Source of the DNA: JAHEEL01 sp942491345
GTDB lineage: Bacteria > Actinomycetota > Acidimicrobiia > Spongiisociales > UBA5794
Length of the DNA stretch: 64,000 bases
Reading direction: 5' to 3'
Assembly: GCA_942491345.1 (NCBI GenBank)
Contig: CALOAN010000019.1
Span: forward strand, 62,001-126,000
Shown here: one piece after another, positions 32,540 to 42,680 of the stretch
Layout of the letters: every line of letters starts with the position of its first letter
How positions within the stretch are numbered: the first letter of the stretch is position 1
Made by a program: the position numbers and the translations under genes
The notes under the pieces: generated by a model
Seen by the model: the letters and a program-made list of their open reading frames with translations, nothing else
What the model was told of the DNA's origin: nothing
Database searches by the model: none

Positions 32540-35158
32540 TCAGAAGCCATAGAGATGGTGGCGGGCGTTGAAGGCTGCTGGTCCGCCCTCGAGGATGTTC
32601 TCTGCATGTGCTCTGATGGCCGCGTCGTCCAATGATCCGATACCGTCTGCCGCCGGCTTGCCGTGCTGCCCATCGCCTTGGAGCGCGACAATCAATTCGG
32701 CATCACCAAGCACAGGAACATTCGCGTTGTGCGTACTGGCGATGATCTGCCGAACGCCCTTGAGCTTGCGTAGGTGCGCTACAACTCCGTCGTAGATGAA
32801 GCGGTTGTCGAGATCGTCCTCCGGCTGATCGATGACGAGCGGTGCGGTCGACGCGCCCAGCAAGAGTAGGAGCAGAGCCGTAGCACGCTGGCCCTTTGAG
32901 AGTTCCTCCATGGTCCTGAGCTCGCGCTGACCGCCGTTTGACGAGATGTCGAGGAGCACCTCGACCGCGTGTCCGACTGCCATCTCTTCCAACTCACGCA
33001 ACAGTGGTTCACCGGCGCTTATCAAGTTTGCTGCCTGTGCGCCACGGATGTTCAGCTTCTCCAATTCGGCGGACCCGCGGCGAACAGCGGTAACGAATGT
33101 TCGAGGTGAGTAATCGGCAGCGGTAACGGCCGCCATAATCTGCGTTCGCGCGCCCGAGACTCGATTCGTAATAACCTGGGTGATGTCGCTACGGTCTGGG
33201 GCGGCTATAGGGCGAACGACCACGACGCCGCCCGTGGCGGCATTCGCCGCACGTACGGCCTCGTGCAGGCTCTCAGCTTGCTTCCGCTCATGCTCCGCGA
33301 GTTGACCCAGAAGCTTATCGCGTTCACCCAGTAGGGTTCTCAGCGTTTCGTCGTAACTTGAGAGGCGGGGTTCCTTCGCCTTGAGGTCATCGAGGGCCTT
33401 AGATGTATCAAGGTACTTATCTGGTTCTAAACCCTCATCGTGGAGCTTGCGAAGAACTTCAGCGTGTTCGATCCTTTCATCCTCTACGGCGGAGTGCCAA
33501 TCTGCTTTCGCAGCACTGATTTCGGCCTCTGCCGCGGTGATAGCAGCTATTGCGGCGTCCGCGACTTCCTTGAGCTTCGATGCCAACCCAACAGTTGCTG
33601 AAGTAGCGCGCTGAAGCGTCAGCTGGTGCGGAGAGTCGTCCAAGCCCTCATAGTCGGCAACCAACGTCGCTTCAAGCTGCGGGTTGACGAGCTCACTGAG
33701 TGCTTCGGTAGCGGCACTCGTCCGAACTGCAGCTTCGCTGAACACCGATTCGTCTCGATCTAGACGCTGCAAATCCTTGAGCCGCGTTGCAACATCGGTT
33801 TCCTTGAACTGCTGCACCTGCTCGTCCAGACGCGGGATATCAGCGAGCTGATCTTTGAGCTTTGTGCGCGCGTCTTCGGTGTGCTGCAGTTGTTGTCGGT
33901 TCGCTGCGAGCTGTTCAAGGACCAGCCTGTGTTCATCGTCCGTGCCACCCGTACCTTCAAACCGATGGAGCATGTCGGCGACACTTTCGGGGCGACTCGC
34001 CAACTCCGCCAACTCGTGCTGGCCGAACACCTCGACCAACCCCGCGACATCTACTGGCTGCTGGTTAGTGGCGGTACCGCTCGTATCGCGCACGACGGGG
34101 GGATTGGGCACGACGCGTTCGACGGTGAAACGCCGCGGGGTGGGTGAAACGGTCTCGACCTCAATCCTCACAATTGTCCCCGAACGCAGGACCTTTTCGA
34201 CGATCGCTTTGTGGTCAGCTTTCGCCTCTTTGCCTATCGGCTCGAGCCCGAGCGTGTACCGCAAGCTCTCAATCACTGTCGACTTGCCAGTGCCGCGACC
34301 ACCGATGAGGGCAGTGAGATCGCTAGCGATCGGGACCGTGACACCGTCAAGGAACCCGCCGATCCAGCTGATCTGCTTGAGCAGAGCACGGGGTGGCCCG
34401 GTCGGATCGGCAAGCGCAACACGAGTCTCAGGTGTGCGAACCGCGAGCTTCAGACTCTCCATGCGCGAGTCGCTCACCTTGAACCACGATGTTGCCCCGT
34501 CGGTTCTCAGCTGATCCGGGTGCACGATGTCGTCGGCATGGATTACCGCAAGGGGATGGCGCCGGTCGTAAGGCTTCCGTCCTCTGACGATGAGTTCCTG
34601 GTCAGTCCCGTCAGCTTGACTTGGCGTGATCGCAACTGCGTGCAGGTTCGGATCCTTCACCATCACGATCAACGGAGGCCCGGAACGGCCGGTCAGCATG
34701 CCGCTGTTCGGCACGTTGATATGTGCTGGAATGACCATCGCACCGAGGTCGGTCATCTTCTCAAGGATGTCCGTGAAAGCATGGCCCGTCGTACCATTCG
34801 GACATCCAGGCTGAACGCCACAAGCACCAATCGCCGCATTGACCTTGGATAGTTGGGTACCGGCTTCAAAGATGACCAGGATGTGGACGCCTTCCGACGA
34901 GTTCGCCTCGAACCCGGGCAATGCGACGATGCCTCGATCTGTGGCTGCCGCAAGGAGGCCGTTCGCACTATCAACGCACCAGTGGTCCGTGATGGCGATT
35001 AAGTTGATGCCGAGGCTTTCACACTCGTCGAGCAGAGCTGTGTTGTAGTCCGACTCTGCCACGAACGATTTCGAAGGCTCGTTCTTCCCCTTGTACGCAT
35101 ACGGATTCACCTGCAGCGCAGCTCGAATCCAGTGGGCACCTGGGGTCGGTTCAGCCAT
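32540..35158 (-). CDS. TrlF-like PHP-domain/AAA ATPase
   Basis: 872 aa from ATG 35158, with GGGAGCAG upstream inside the end of the previous gene. The N-terminal ~250 residues are a PHP phosphoesterase-like domain (ESLGINLIAITDHWCVDSAN; VALPGFEANSSEGVHILVIF). Then Walker A GGRGTGKST (about residue 285), a long coiled-coil region (about 400-640), ABC-type signature ELSKGQRATALLLLLL and Walker B APLVIDQPEDDLDN (about 775), ending with an H-loop ASTHNANVPV. This SMC/Rad50-like layout with PHP is the TrlF type, often beside type I restriction genes, and is probably an additional defence nuclease or regulator. Confidence 0.8.
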   Translation of the reverse strand: MAEPTPGAHWIRAALQVNPYAYKGKNEPSKSFVAESDYNTALLDECESLGINLIAITDHWCVDSANGLLAAATDRGIVALPGFEANSSEGVHILVIFEAGTQLSKVNAAIGACGVQPGCPNGTTGHAFTDILEKMTDLGAMVIPAHINVPNSGMLTGRSGPPLIVMVKDPNLHAVAITPSQADGTDQELIVRGRKPYDRRHPLAVIHADDIVHPDQLRTDGATSWFKVSDSRMESLKLAVRTPETRVALADPTGPPRALLKQISWIGGFLDGVTVPIASDLTALIGGRGTGKSTVIESLRYTLGLEPIGKEAKADHKAIVEKVLRSGTIVRIEVETVSPTPRRFTVERVVPNPPVVRDTSGTATNQQPVDVAGLVEVFGQHELAELASRPESVADMLHRFEGTGGTDDEHRLVLEQLAANRQQLQHTEDARTKLKDQLADIPRLDEQVQQFKETDVATRLKDLQRLDRDESVFSEAAVRTSAATEALSELVNPQLEATLVADYEGLDDSPHQLTLQRATSATVGLASKLKEVADAAIAAITAAEAEISAAKADWHSAVEDERIEHAEVLRKLHDEGLEPDKYLDTSKALDDLKAKEPRLSSYDETLRTLLGERDKLLGQLAEHERKQAESLHEAVRAANAATGGVVVVRPIAAPDRSDITQVITNRVSGARTQIMAAVTAADYSPRTFVTAVRRGSAELEKLNIRGAQAANLISAGEPLLRELEEMAVGHAVEVLLDISSNGGQRELRTMEELSKGQRATALLLLLLGASTAPLVIDQPEDDLDNRFIYDGVVAHLRKLKGVRQIIASTHNANVPVLGDAELIVALQGDGQHGKPAADGIGSLDDAAIRAHAENILEGGPAAFNARHHLYGF

Positions 35159-35162
35159 CTGG

Positions 35163-35888
35163 TTACTGCTCCCATTTCTCATTGGCCAGCGGACTATCGT
35201 TGAGTCGATCGCGGCGCGTACGCCAGTCGGGCATCGCATCATCCATGAGCTTGGTGAATCGTTCGCCGTGGTTGCGCTCGAAGTAGTGCATCATCTCGTG
35301 AACAACGATGTACTCCAAGCAGTCTGGATGTTTCTTGGCGAGCTCGACATTGAACGTCAGTCGCCGGGTTTCGCGGTTGCAGGTTCCCCATTTGGTGCGC
35401 ATGCGACGGATAATCCAGTCCGGTACCTGTGTGTCGAGCTTTGATTCCCAGGTCGAGATCAAACCGGGGAGCGCCTCGCGCAACTGCGTCCGGTACCAGG
35501 TGTCGAGCACTGCGCGGCGCTGCTCGGCGTTACGGTCAGGCGAGACGTACAGGATCAGTCGATCACCGTCGACCTCCACGTGGGCACGGCCCAGCCGCTC
35601 AACGACTTTGAGTCGGCGGCGCACACCCCAGACGTAATGGGATTCCCCGGTGACCATCTCGCGCTCAGACTGCCGGTCGGTCGAACGGAGTTGCGCACGT
35701 TGGCGTTTGATCCACGACAGCCGCTGGATGACAGCCAGACGCACTTGATCGTCATCGAGCCGGCGTGGCGCCGCCACACGCACTCGACCCATCGGTGGAT
35801 AGACACCGATGTGCAGGTTCTTGATGTCCTTGTAGATCACGTCGACGTCAATGCCGCGGATGGTCAGGTAGGCATTAGCGGTACTCAT
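35163..35888 (-). CDS. YgjP-like (M48/DUF45, WLM-type) metallopeptidase
   Basis: 241 aa. YIVVHEMMHYFERNHGERF near residue 198 is the HExxH zinc motif with the third ligand His in N-H-G-x-x-F, typical of the YgjP/DUF45 group; RRMRTKWGTCNRETRRLTFN before it is the other hallmark (W-G-(S/T)-C). Overlaps hsdR by 14 bases and is followed by trlF 4 bases later, so it belongs to the restriction operon. Such proteases are regular companions of type I systems; their substrate is unknown. Confidence 0.85.
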   Translation of the reverse strand: MSTANAYLTIRGIDVDVIYKDIKNLHIGVYPPMGRVRVAAPRRLDDDQVRLAVIQRLSWIKRQRAQLRSTDRQSEREMVTGESHYVWGVRRRLKVVERLGRAHVEVDGDRLILYVSPDRNAEQRRAVLDTWYRTQLREALPGLISTWESKLDTQVPDWIIRRMRTKWGTCNRETRRLTFNVELAKKHPDCLEYIVVHEMMHYFERNHGERFTKLMDDAMPDWRTRRDRLNDSPLANEKWEQ

Positions 35889-38800
35889 CGCGCGCCTTCA
35901 CCAGTTCAAACAGTTCATCGAGCCGGTCGAAATCGTCAGGAAGGGTGCGGCTGATTGCTCTCTTGACGACCTTCTCTTTCATCGTGTTGCCCACCCAGTC
36001 GTGCGGTTTGCTGGTCAGGATCGCGGTGTCCACCCTGATGGGCAACGTCGGGTCGGGCCATCCGAAGTCGATCAAGGCGCGGCGTGCGCCGTTGTCGGCC
36101 CAGTCTGGGTATTTGGTGTCGGATTCCTTACTGCCGAGCTTCTTGGCGGCGTCGAGCAGCTTGGCCAGGAACTCCCGGTAGTCGATGGCCTTCTGGCGAC
36201 GCTGCTCGATGATGGCGTCGAGCAACTCGCTCATCTTGTCGTAGTACTTCGGGTTCATCGCGTGCTCGTCGATGATCACCTTGCGCATGTTGTTGGTGAT
36301 CGTCTCGGCGACCGCCTCGGGGTCGTTCTTGATCCCGGCCGGTAGCTTGTCGATTGCTCCCGCGCCGAGCTTCACGATCAGATCGATCAGGCCCGAGTCC
36401 TCGAAATTGGACACGACTTCTGAGGCGCCGGCCTGGATGTAGGTGTCGAGCAGGAACCGCATCCCTGCCTCGTACTGCTTGAAGTCGACATCCTCGCCCG
36501 CACCCAGTTTCACCTCAGCGCGCACATCGACGTAGAGCGCGATCTCGGCCTTGATCGCCTCGGCCTCGGCCGCGGTGTAGCCAGCGGCGGTCATGTCGTT
36601 GGCGAGGTTGGCGTAGGCGCGGGTGACGGCGGCGACCGACTTGTACAGCTCGACACGCTTGGGCTCGTTGGCCTTCAACTGCTCGGCGTTACCCTGCTCC
36701 GCGGCACAGAAGTATTGCTGGTATTGCAGCGTGTTCTTCGGTGGCGCAACGGGTTCGACTAGAGCGCGGATCCGTTCGAGGGCTTCGTCGAGGTTCTCGC
36801 GGGCCTTCTCGATACGATCGGAGAGCAGCCCTTCGATGTCGTTCTTCTCGTAGCCGTCCAGGGCGCCGGAGGTGTAGTCGGTGATCGCGTCTTCCAGCGA
36901 GTTGAACAGATCCTGGTAGTCAACGATGTAGCCGTAGTCTTTGTCATCGCCGTCGAGGCGATTGACACGGCAGATGGCTTGGAAGAGGCCGTGATCGCTC
37001 ATCTTCTTGTCGATGTAAAGGTAGGTAGCGCTCGGGGCGTCGAAGCCGGTGAGCAGTTTGTCGACCACGATCAGTAGGCGCATCTGGCCAGGGTTCTCGA
37101 TGAACTCCTTCTTGACTGCTTTCTCGAACTCTTCGACTTTGCCGACGGCGGTGTCTTCGGGTTCATCAAAGTAGTCGGCCAGCATCCTGCGGTAGATGTC
37201 GTACTGACGGATCTTCTCGGTCTTGCCTTCGCCGGAGTCTTCTTTGGCGATGTCGCCGGCATTGGGGATGTAGCTGGTGACGATGGCGCACTTGCCCTTA
37301 AAGCCGGCGTTACTGAACAGCTCGTAGAATTTGCAGGCCTGGTAGATGCTGGAGCCGACAAGCATGGCGTTGCCGCGCCTGTCCATCAGGCGGGGTTTGG
37401 TCTCCATGTCGAGCAGGATGTCGTTGACGATCTGCTTGGCGCGCGGCTCACTGGAGACGACCTTTTGCATGGTGCCCCAACGCTTTTTGAGTTCAGCCTT
37501 GGACAGGTCAGTCATGCCCTTCGTCTTGACCTCGAACCACTTGTCGACCTGCTCAGGTGACATCAGGTCCTGGTCGATGTTGCGGGCCTCGTATTGCAGG
37601 TCGAGCACGACGCCGTCAGCGACGGCTTGATCGAACTTGTAGGTGTGGATGAACGAGCCGAAAGTTTCGATGCTGGTGGCCTTGTCGGCCTTGAGTAGCG
37701 GGGTGCCGGTGAAGCCGATGAACATCGCCTCGGGCAGCAGCGCGTTCATGGCGGTGTGCATCTTGCCGGACTGGGTGCGGTGGGCCTCGTCGACGAAGAC
37801 GAAGATGTTGCCCTTGGCCTTGAAATCCTTTGGGACCGTGGCATTCAGTTCTTTGATGAACTCGGCGGTCGCCTCTTCGTCGTCGGCGTCGCTGTCGGCT
37901 GCCCGGAACTTGTGCACCAGCGAACAGATCAGCCATTCCTCGCTGGTGTTGAGTGTGCCGATCAGGTCGGCGCCGCTCGTGGTGCGGTAGATCTGCTCGT
38001 TGACGCCGTTGAATACCTTCTCGATCTGTTCGTCGAGTTCGGTGCGGTCGGTAATCAACAGCACCCGCGCATCGGGCTGGTTCTCGCGAATCCACTTGGC
38101 CAGCCACACCATCGTCAAGCTCTTGCCCGAACCCTGGGTGTGCCAAATGATTCCACCCTCACGCTTGGCGATGCGCTCCTGCGCCGCTTTGACGCCGAAG
38201 TACTGGTTGTGACGCGGCCCCTTCTTCACGCCCGCATCGAAGACGATGAAGTTATGGGTCAGTTCGAGTAGACGATGCTTGTTGCACATCTGCAGCAGCG
38301 CCCGGTCGAGCGGATCCTCAACGCCGGACGGTTCTTTCCATTCCAGCCAGTACTTTTCCGGTGTGTCGATGACGCCGTAGCGCAGCCCTTCGACGTCGTT
38401 GCCGGCGAAGACGAACTGCACCGTCGAGAAGAACGAGCGGATGAACTCCGGCTTCTGGTTGCCGATGGACTGCCGGATGCCCTCGGACACAGCCACTTTC
38501 GAGCGTTTGAGTTCCAGCGTAACCAGCGCAAGACCGTTGACATACAGCACCACATCGGGGCGCTTGGTGTGGTGGCCCGAGACAGTGACTTCCTCGACCA
38601 CGACGAAGTGGTTAGCGTCGAGGTTCTTCCAGTCGATCAGCCAGACCGTCTCGGTCTGCTCACCCACCCCGGGCTTGACCTTCACGCCGTAGCGCAGCAG
38701 CCCATAGACATCGCGGTTCGCCTCATAGAGACCGTGTCCAGCGCCAACCGAGGCGGCCTTACCGACCTGGTCGAGGGCACGGTTGATCAGGTTGTCGTCG

Positions 38801-38961
38801 TAGCCGCGTGCTCGCAGGTTCTGCACCAGCAGCTCAGTCTCGATGTTCGAGTTGCCCTCGCGGTGCGCCCAGGTGCCGAGGTACTCGTATCCGAGCTGAT
38901 CACGAAACAGCGCGACGACGCGGTGTTGCGCCTTGCGCTCAATCTGGCCGACGTCGCTCAT
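35875..38961 (-). CDS. hsdR: type I restriction endonuclease subunit R
   Basis: 1028 aa, usual size. PD-(D/E)xK nuclease: NGLALVTLELKRSKVAVSEG near residue 145-165. SF2 motor: Walker A IIWHTQGSGKSLTM (about 279), FVFVDEAHRTQSGK (about 392), FIGFTGTPLL, and a helicase C motif VGKVEEFEKA...LLIVVDKLLTGFDAP. HsdR translocates DNA using ATP and cleaves when two complexes collide, after HsdM2S binds an unmethylated site. The start ATG overlaps the hsdS stop (ATGA). Appears intact. Confidence 0.93.
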   Translation of the reverse strand: MSDVGQIERKAQHRVVALFRDQLGYEYLGTWAHREGNSNIETELLVQNLRARGYDDNLINRALDQVGKAASVGAGHGLYEANRDVYGLLRYGVKVKPGVGEQTETVWLIDWKNLDANHFVVVEEVTVSGHHTKRPDVVLYVNGLALVTLELKRSKVAVSEGIRQSIGNQKPEFIRSFFSTVQFVFAGNDVEGLRYGVIDTPEKYWLEWKEPSGVEDPLDRALLQMCNKHRLLELTHNFIVFDAGVKKGPRHNQYFGVKAAQERIAKREGGIIWHTQGSGKSLTMVWLAKWIRENQPDARVLLITDRTELDEQIEKVFNGVNEQIYRTTSGADLIGTLNTSEEWLICSLVHKFRAADSDADDEEATAEFIKELNATVPKDFKAKGNIFVFVDEAHRTQSGKMHTAMNALLPEAMFIGFTGTPLLKADKATSIETFGSFIHTYKFDQAVADGVVLDLQYEARNIDQDLMSPEQVDKWFEVKTKGMTDLSKAELKKRWGTMQKVVSSEPRAKQIVNDILLDMETKPRLMDRRGNAMLVGSSIYQACKFYELFSNAGFKGKCAIVTSYIPNAGDIAKEDSGEGKTEKIRQYDIYRRMLADYFDEPEDTAVGKVEEFEKAVKKEFIENPGQMRLLIVVDKLLTGFDAPSATYLYIDKKMSDHGLFQAICRVNRLDGDDKDYGYIVDYQDLFNSLEDAITDYTSGALDGYEKNDIEGLLSDRIEKARENLDEALERIRALVEPVAPPKNTLQYQQYFCAAEQGNAEQLKANEPKRVELYKSVAAVTRAYANLANDMTAAGYTAAEAEAIKAEIALYVDVRAEVKLGAGEDVDFKQYEAGMRFLLDTYIQAGASEVVSNFEDSGLIDLIVKLGAGAIDKLPAGIKNDPEAVAETITNNMRKVIIDEHAMNPKYYDKMSELLDAIIEQRRQKAIDYREFLAKLLDAAKKLGSKESDTKYPDWADNGARRALIDFGWPDPTLPIRVDTAILTSKPHDWVGNTMKEKVVKRAISRTLPDDFDRLDELFELVKARDEYR

Positions 38962-40196
38962 GAGGCGGACGCCCCAGACAGCCTCGTCCGGCCGGTCAGG
39001 AGTTGCTGCATCATGCCTTGCTTGATCGCTCGATGTTTGACGATGCGACGGTCTACGCAGGCAATCTCACGGTCCAAATCCTCAACCAAGTCTCCGATCG
39101 CCGTCTGCTCCGCGATTGATGGAAGTGGCAACGGCATCTCAACGAACTTCTCGCGCGGGAGATGCGCGATGCTTGTCTGCGTCACATAATCAGCGAAGGA
39201 ACCGACAGACGACCATAACTCAAGCAACGCCTGCATAACTCGTATGTCGTAGCCGTTTCTTGGGCGAAGGCGGTGAAGCGCCTTTTGGAAGTAGCACTCC
39301 GACAATTCATTTCGCCAGACAGCCGCTCTGCCGACCTCGCCACCTTCGCACACAAGGAGATCACCTGCCTGCAGCCGATAGCGGTGGATGTCACTCGGAG
39401 TCATCGGCACACTTCCCGCAGCTGAGACGTCGATGCGCCCCCACTGAACAGCACGATTTCCGAGGTACGGTTTCACGACACCCGCATTCTTCGCCGCATC
39501 CAGCATCTTCCCGAGCTGAACATCAAATTCGGCACCAACAGTCGACTGCCGCCAGTCATCTGTAAACCCAGGCAAACGAGCGCGGCCAGTCAGGAGTTGT
39601 TGCATCATGCCCTGTTTGATCGCCTGCTTCTTGGCGATGAGGCGTTCGAGGGTCTTGATCGTCTGCTGGACGTCGCCGAACGCGGATACGATGCGATTCT
39701 GCTCGTGCTTCGGTGGCAACAGAACAGGAAGCGCTGCCAGAATGCCCGTATTGAGATTCAGCATCGTTCCGCCGACCGCATTGTCGACAAGCCAGGTTTG
39801 TGCTGCGTTTGACCCAAGGTACTCCGCTACATAGGCAGGATTGACGGCCCTCCTGTCGGTGCCGAATTTCGCTGCAAGACATCCGGTTCCGCATAGCCAT
39901 CCTACTTCTTTCTCGCGCACCAGGGATCGGCGTCCCACATCACCCCTACGACTAAAGACGATGTCACCGTCTCGCAATGCATGACGACGCAGCCTATGAA
40001 CATCGGTAGCGCCAATGCGTGCGATGCCACCCTCACGGATTTCGTTGTCACCGAGGTTCACCGGCATCACTAGTGGAGTGCCGGTCGATTGATAGTCGCT
40101 CGCGTGGAGCTGGCTGCCGAATGGGCCAGTTTGGAGTGCGCCACCTGTCCTTGCGACGACGCTTGCTAGCGTCGTGAGTTCTGGGGTATCAGCCAT
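38958..40196 (-). CDS. hsdS: type I restriction specificity subunit S
   Basis: 412 aa with two target-recognition domains. Each ends in a conserved helix: KKQAIKQGMMQQLLTGRARL after the first and KHRAIKQGMMQQLLTGRTRL after the second, the HsdS spacer repeats that set the distance between half-sites. The first TRD starts LTTLASVVARTGGALQTGPF, the second around WRQSTVGAEFDVQLGKMLDA. ATG 40196 overlaps the hsdM stop (TGATG). It determines the DNA sequence recognised, which cannot be read from sequence alone. Confidence 0.92.
   Translation of the reverse strand: MADTPELTTLASVVARTGGALQTGPFGSQLHASDYQSTGTPLVMPVNLGDNEIREGGIARIGATDVHRLRRHALRDGDIVFSRRGDVGRRSLVREKEVGWLCGTGCLAAKFGTDRRAVNPAYVAEYLGSNAAQTWLVDNAVGGTMLNLNTGILAALPVLLPPKHEQNRIVSAFGDVQQTIKTLERLIAKKQAIKQGMMQQLLTGRARLPGFTDDWRQSTVGAEFDVQLGKMLDAAKNAGVVKPYLGNRAVQWGRIDVSAAGSVPMTPSDIHRYRLQAGDLLVCEGGEVGRAAVWRNELSECYFQKALHRLRPRNGYDIRVMQALLELWSSVGSFADYVTQTSIAHLPREKFVEMPLPLPSIAEQTAIGDLVEDLDREIACVDRRIVKHRAIKQGMMQQLLTGRTRLSGASAS
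38991..39623. repeat. pair of 39-bp direct repeats inside hsdS
   Basis: 38991-39029 and 39585-39623 match at 35 of 39 positions; both encode the IKQGMMQQLLTG helix. Homologous exchange across them could swap or delete a TRD and change specificity, as known for other type I loci. Confidence 0.75.
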
Positions 40197-42625
40197 CACG
40201 AAATACCCATTTCAGCCAGGTGCGCAGATACTTTCAACTCGAGTACGCGCAGCTGAGAGTCGAGGAGGTCGAGCGTGTCAGCGTACCTCCCTCCAAGCTG
40301 CTGAACTCTCCCTACCAGGTCGAGAGTTAACGCTTCGACTTCACCAACGACGCGGCGCACGACTGTCGCTTTCCACTTGTCGTCGAGCACAAGTGTTTTG
40401 ATGTCGGCCTCGGTCAGGTCGCCGTACTTCTTGAGCGTGGCGAGGTCGAGCTCAGCCTGGGCGTCCTTGACGGCCTTCTTGGCGGCGGCCTCGGCGTTGT
40501 ACAGCTTGGTGGCGTGCTGCAACGCCTTGATCTCGTCGGGGTCACCGCCGGTCTTGATCTTCTTCAGCCGCGTGGCGACGAGGGCTTTGGAGATCTTGTC
40601 GTCGTCCATCGCATCGGCCAGCAGGCCGTCTTCGACGGCGTGTTCTTCGATGTATTCCTCAACGGCACGGGTGGCTTCTTCCGCGGTTGCAGTGAGGTCG
40701 TCGATGGTCGCCTGATCATCGGCGAAGTAGCGGGCAACGATCAGTGCCGGGGGGATGAGGTCCATCTTGTACTTGGTGGCGCTGCGGCCGGAGCCGACCA
40801 CGAGGTCGGGGGTTTCGGTGAGCTTGCGTTCTTTGTCTTCGATGGTCTTGCGCGGCCTGGCGGCTCCCTGCCAGCCGTCGGCCATGATCAGATAGACGTC
40901 GTCGTGCATGGTGTCGTGCCAGTAAGTCATGAGCTGCTCGTAGACGTCGTACTCGTCGAGTAGCGGTACCGGCTTGAAACGTGCGAGCAGGTCGTCGCTG
41001 ATGGTGGCGATGAGCTCGTTCGGCGTGGTGTCGGCAGTGATGCTGGCCAGGGTGTCGCGTTGTGTGGCAAACCAATCCGCGACAATCCCGGTAGCCTCGT
41101 CCTGGAGCTTATGGAAGCCGGGTGCGTCGAAGATGGCTTGCTGCACGGCGCTGACGTCGATGGCCAGGTCGCTGTAGCCGGGTCGGTTCGGGGTGAAGAT
41201 TTGGCTGCGGAGCTGAGGGAAGGCGTCCCAATAGCTTTGGAGTGCGTCGAGGTCACGGTCAGGGATGCCGCCGTGCAGGTGGGCCGAAAGGTCCTGCAGA
41301 TCTTCGGGTTCGGATGAGTCGATGTAGCGCGGGATGTTGAGGTTGTAGTCGTTCTTCGGGTCGGCGATCTCGCTCATCGGCACCATGCGTGAGTAGCGGT
41401 CAATCTCGATCTGCTTGTTAAAGGTGTCGACGACCTTGTGGATGTCCTGGCTACGGAGGCGGTTCTTGTTGCCGTCCTTCATGAAGCCATTGGAGGCGTC
41501 AATCATGAACACCCCCGTGCGGCCGACCGCGTTCTCCTTGTCGAGGATCACCACACAGGCCGGGATGCCGGTGCCGTAGAAGAGGTTGGCCGGCAGGCCA
41601 ATCACGCCCTTGATGAAGCCACGCTTGAGAAGATTGCGCCGAATGGTGGCCTCGGCGTTGCCGCGGAACAGCACGCCGTGCGGCAGGATGATCGCCGCCT
41701 TGCCCGTGCTCTTGAGCGAGGTGAGGGCGTGGAGCAGGAAGGCGTAGTCGCCGTTCTTCTCCGGTGGGCGGCCGTATTCGAAACGGCTGTAGTCGTTTTC
41801 GAGGCCGTTGTTCCAGGACTTCACCGAGAACGGCGGGTTCATGACGATGTAGTCGAAGGTCCGCAGGTGGTCACCTTTAGTGAACTGTGGGCTGGTGATG
41901 GAGTCGCCTTTTTCAATTTCGGCGATCTCGTTGCCGTGCAGGATCATGTTCATCTTGGATAGCGCCCAGGTTGCGTTGTCCTTTTCCTGGCCGTAGATCG
42001 TCATTCCGCGCAGTGCTTCGGAGGCGGCTTTGAGTAGTAGTGAGCCGGATCCACAAGCGGGGTCGTAGACGGTCTGGTCTTGGCGCGTTTTCGGCCCGAT
42101 GCCGACGACCTTGGCGAGGATGCGGGAGACCTCAGCGGGGGTGTAGAACTGGCCCTTGCTCTTGCCTGATTCGGTGGCGAAGTGGCGCATCAGGTACTCG
42201 TAGGCGTCGCCGAGCAGGTCGTCACCTTCGGCGCGTGAGCCTCGGAAGTCGAGGTCGTTGAAGATGGTCACGAGCTTGGAGAGGCGGTCCTGCATCTCCT
42301 TGCCCTTGCCGAGCTTCTCCTCGTCATTGAAGTCGGCCTGGTCGATGACATTACGCAGGTCGTTGGCTTCGGCCAGCTGGGCGATGATCTTGTTGAAGCG
42401 GTCGCCGATCTCTTTGTCCCCCTTGGCGGCGAGCATGTCGTCGAACGAGCCGCCGGCGGGTACCTCGATAAGGCTGTTGGCGTCCGTCCTGGCCTTGTCG
42501 GAGACGTACTTCACGAACAGCAGCGTCAGGATGTAGTCCTTGTACTGGCTGGCGTCCATGCCGCCACGGAGCTGGTCGCAGCTTGCCCATAGCGATGAGT
42601 AGAGATCCGACTTCTTCAACGCCAC
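40196..42625 (-). CDS. hsdM: type I restriction adenine methyltransferase subunit M
   Basis: 809 aa from GTG 42625, chosen for the GGAG 9 bases upstream (an in-frame start lies 7 codons earlier). SAM-binding motif I YDPACGSGSLLLKA (about 188) and catalytic motif IV IVMNPPFSVKSW (about 263) are present; KSDLYSSLWASCDQLRGGMD opens the usual HsdM helical domain. The C-terminal 300 residues (from about 500) are longer than in classical HsdM and contain a Lys/Ala-rich coiled coil (DEIKALQHATKLYNAEAAAK). Methylates the site recognised by HsdS. Confidence 0.92.
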   Translation of the reverse strand: MALKKSDLYSSLWASCDQLRGGMDASQYKDYILTLLFVKYVSDKARTDANSLIEVPAGGSFDDMLAAKGDKEIGDRFNKIIAQLAEANDLRNVIDQADFNDEEKLGKGKEMQDRLSKLVTIFNDLDFRGSRAEGDDLLGDAYEYLMRHFATESGKSKGQFYTPAEVSRILAKVVGIGPKTRQDQTVYDPACGSGSLLLKAASEALRGMTIYGQEKDNATWALSKMNMILHGNEIAEIEKGDSITSPQFTKGDHLRTFDYIVMNPPFSVKSWNNGLENDYSRFEYGRPPEKNGDYAFLLHALTSLKSTGKAAIILPHGVLFRGNAEATIRRNLLKRGFIKGVIGLPANLFYGTGIPACVVILDKENAVGRTGVFMIDASNGFMKDGNKNRLRSQDIHKVVDTFNKQIEIDRYSRMVPMSEIADPKNDYNLNIPRYIDSSEPEDLQDLSAHLHGGIPDRDLDALQSYWDAFPQLRSQIFTPNRPGYSDLAIDVSAVQQAIFDAPGFHKLQDEATGIVADWFATQRDTLASITADTTPNELIATISDDLLARFKPVPLLDEYDVYEQLMTYWHDTMHDDVYLIMADGWQGAARPRKTIEDKERKLTETPDLVVGSGRSATKYKMDLIPPALIVARYFADDQATIDDLTATAEEATRAVEEYIEEHAVEDGLLADAMDDDKISKALVATRLKKIKTGGDPDEIKALQHATKLYNAEAAAKKAVKDAQAELDLATLKKYGDLTEADIKTLVLDDKWKATVVRRVVGEVEALTLDLVGRVQQLGGRYADTLDLLDSQLRVLELKVSAHLAEMGIS

Positions 42626-42680
42626 CTGGTGCGCTCCTTGTCCCACGATTCCTGCCGGGCGGGTCTGATGCGTACCCGCT

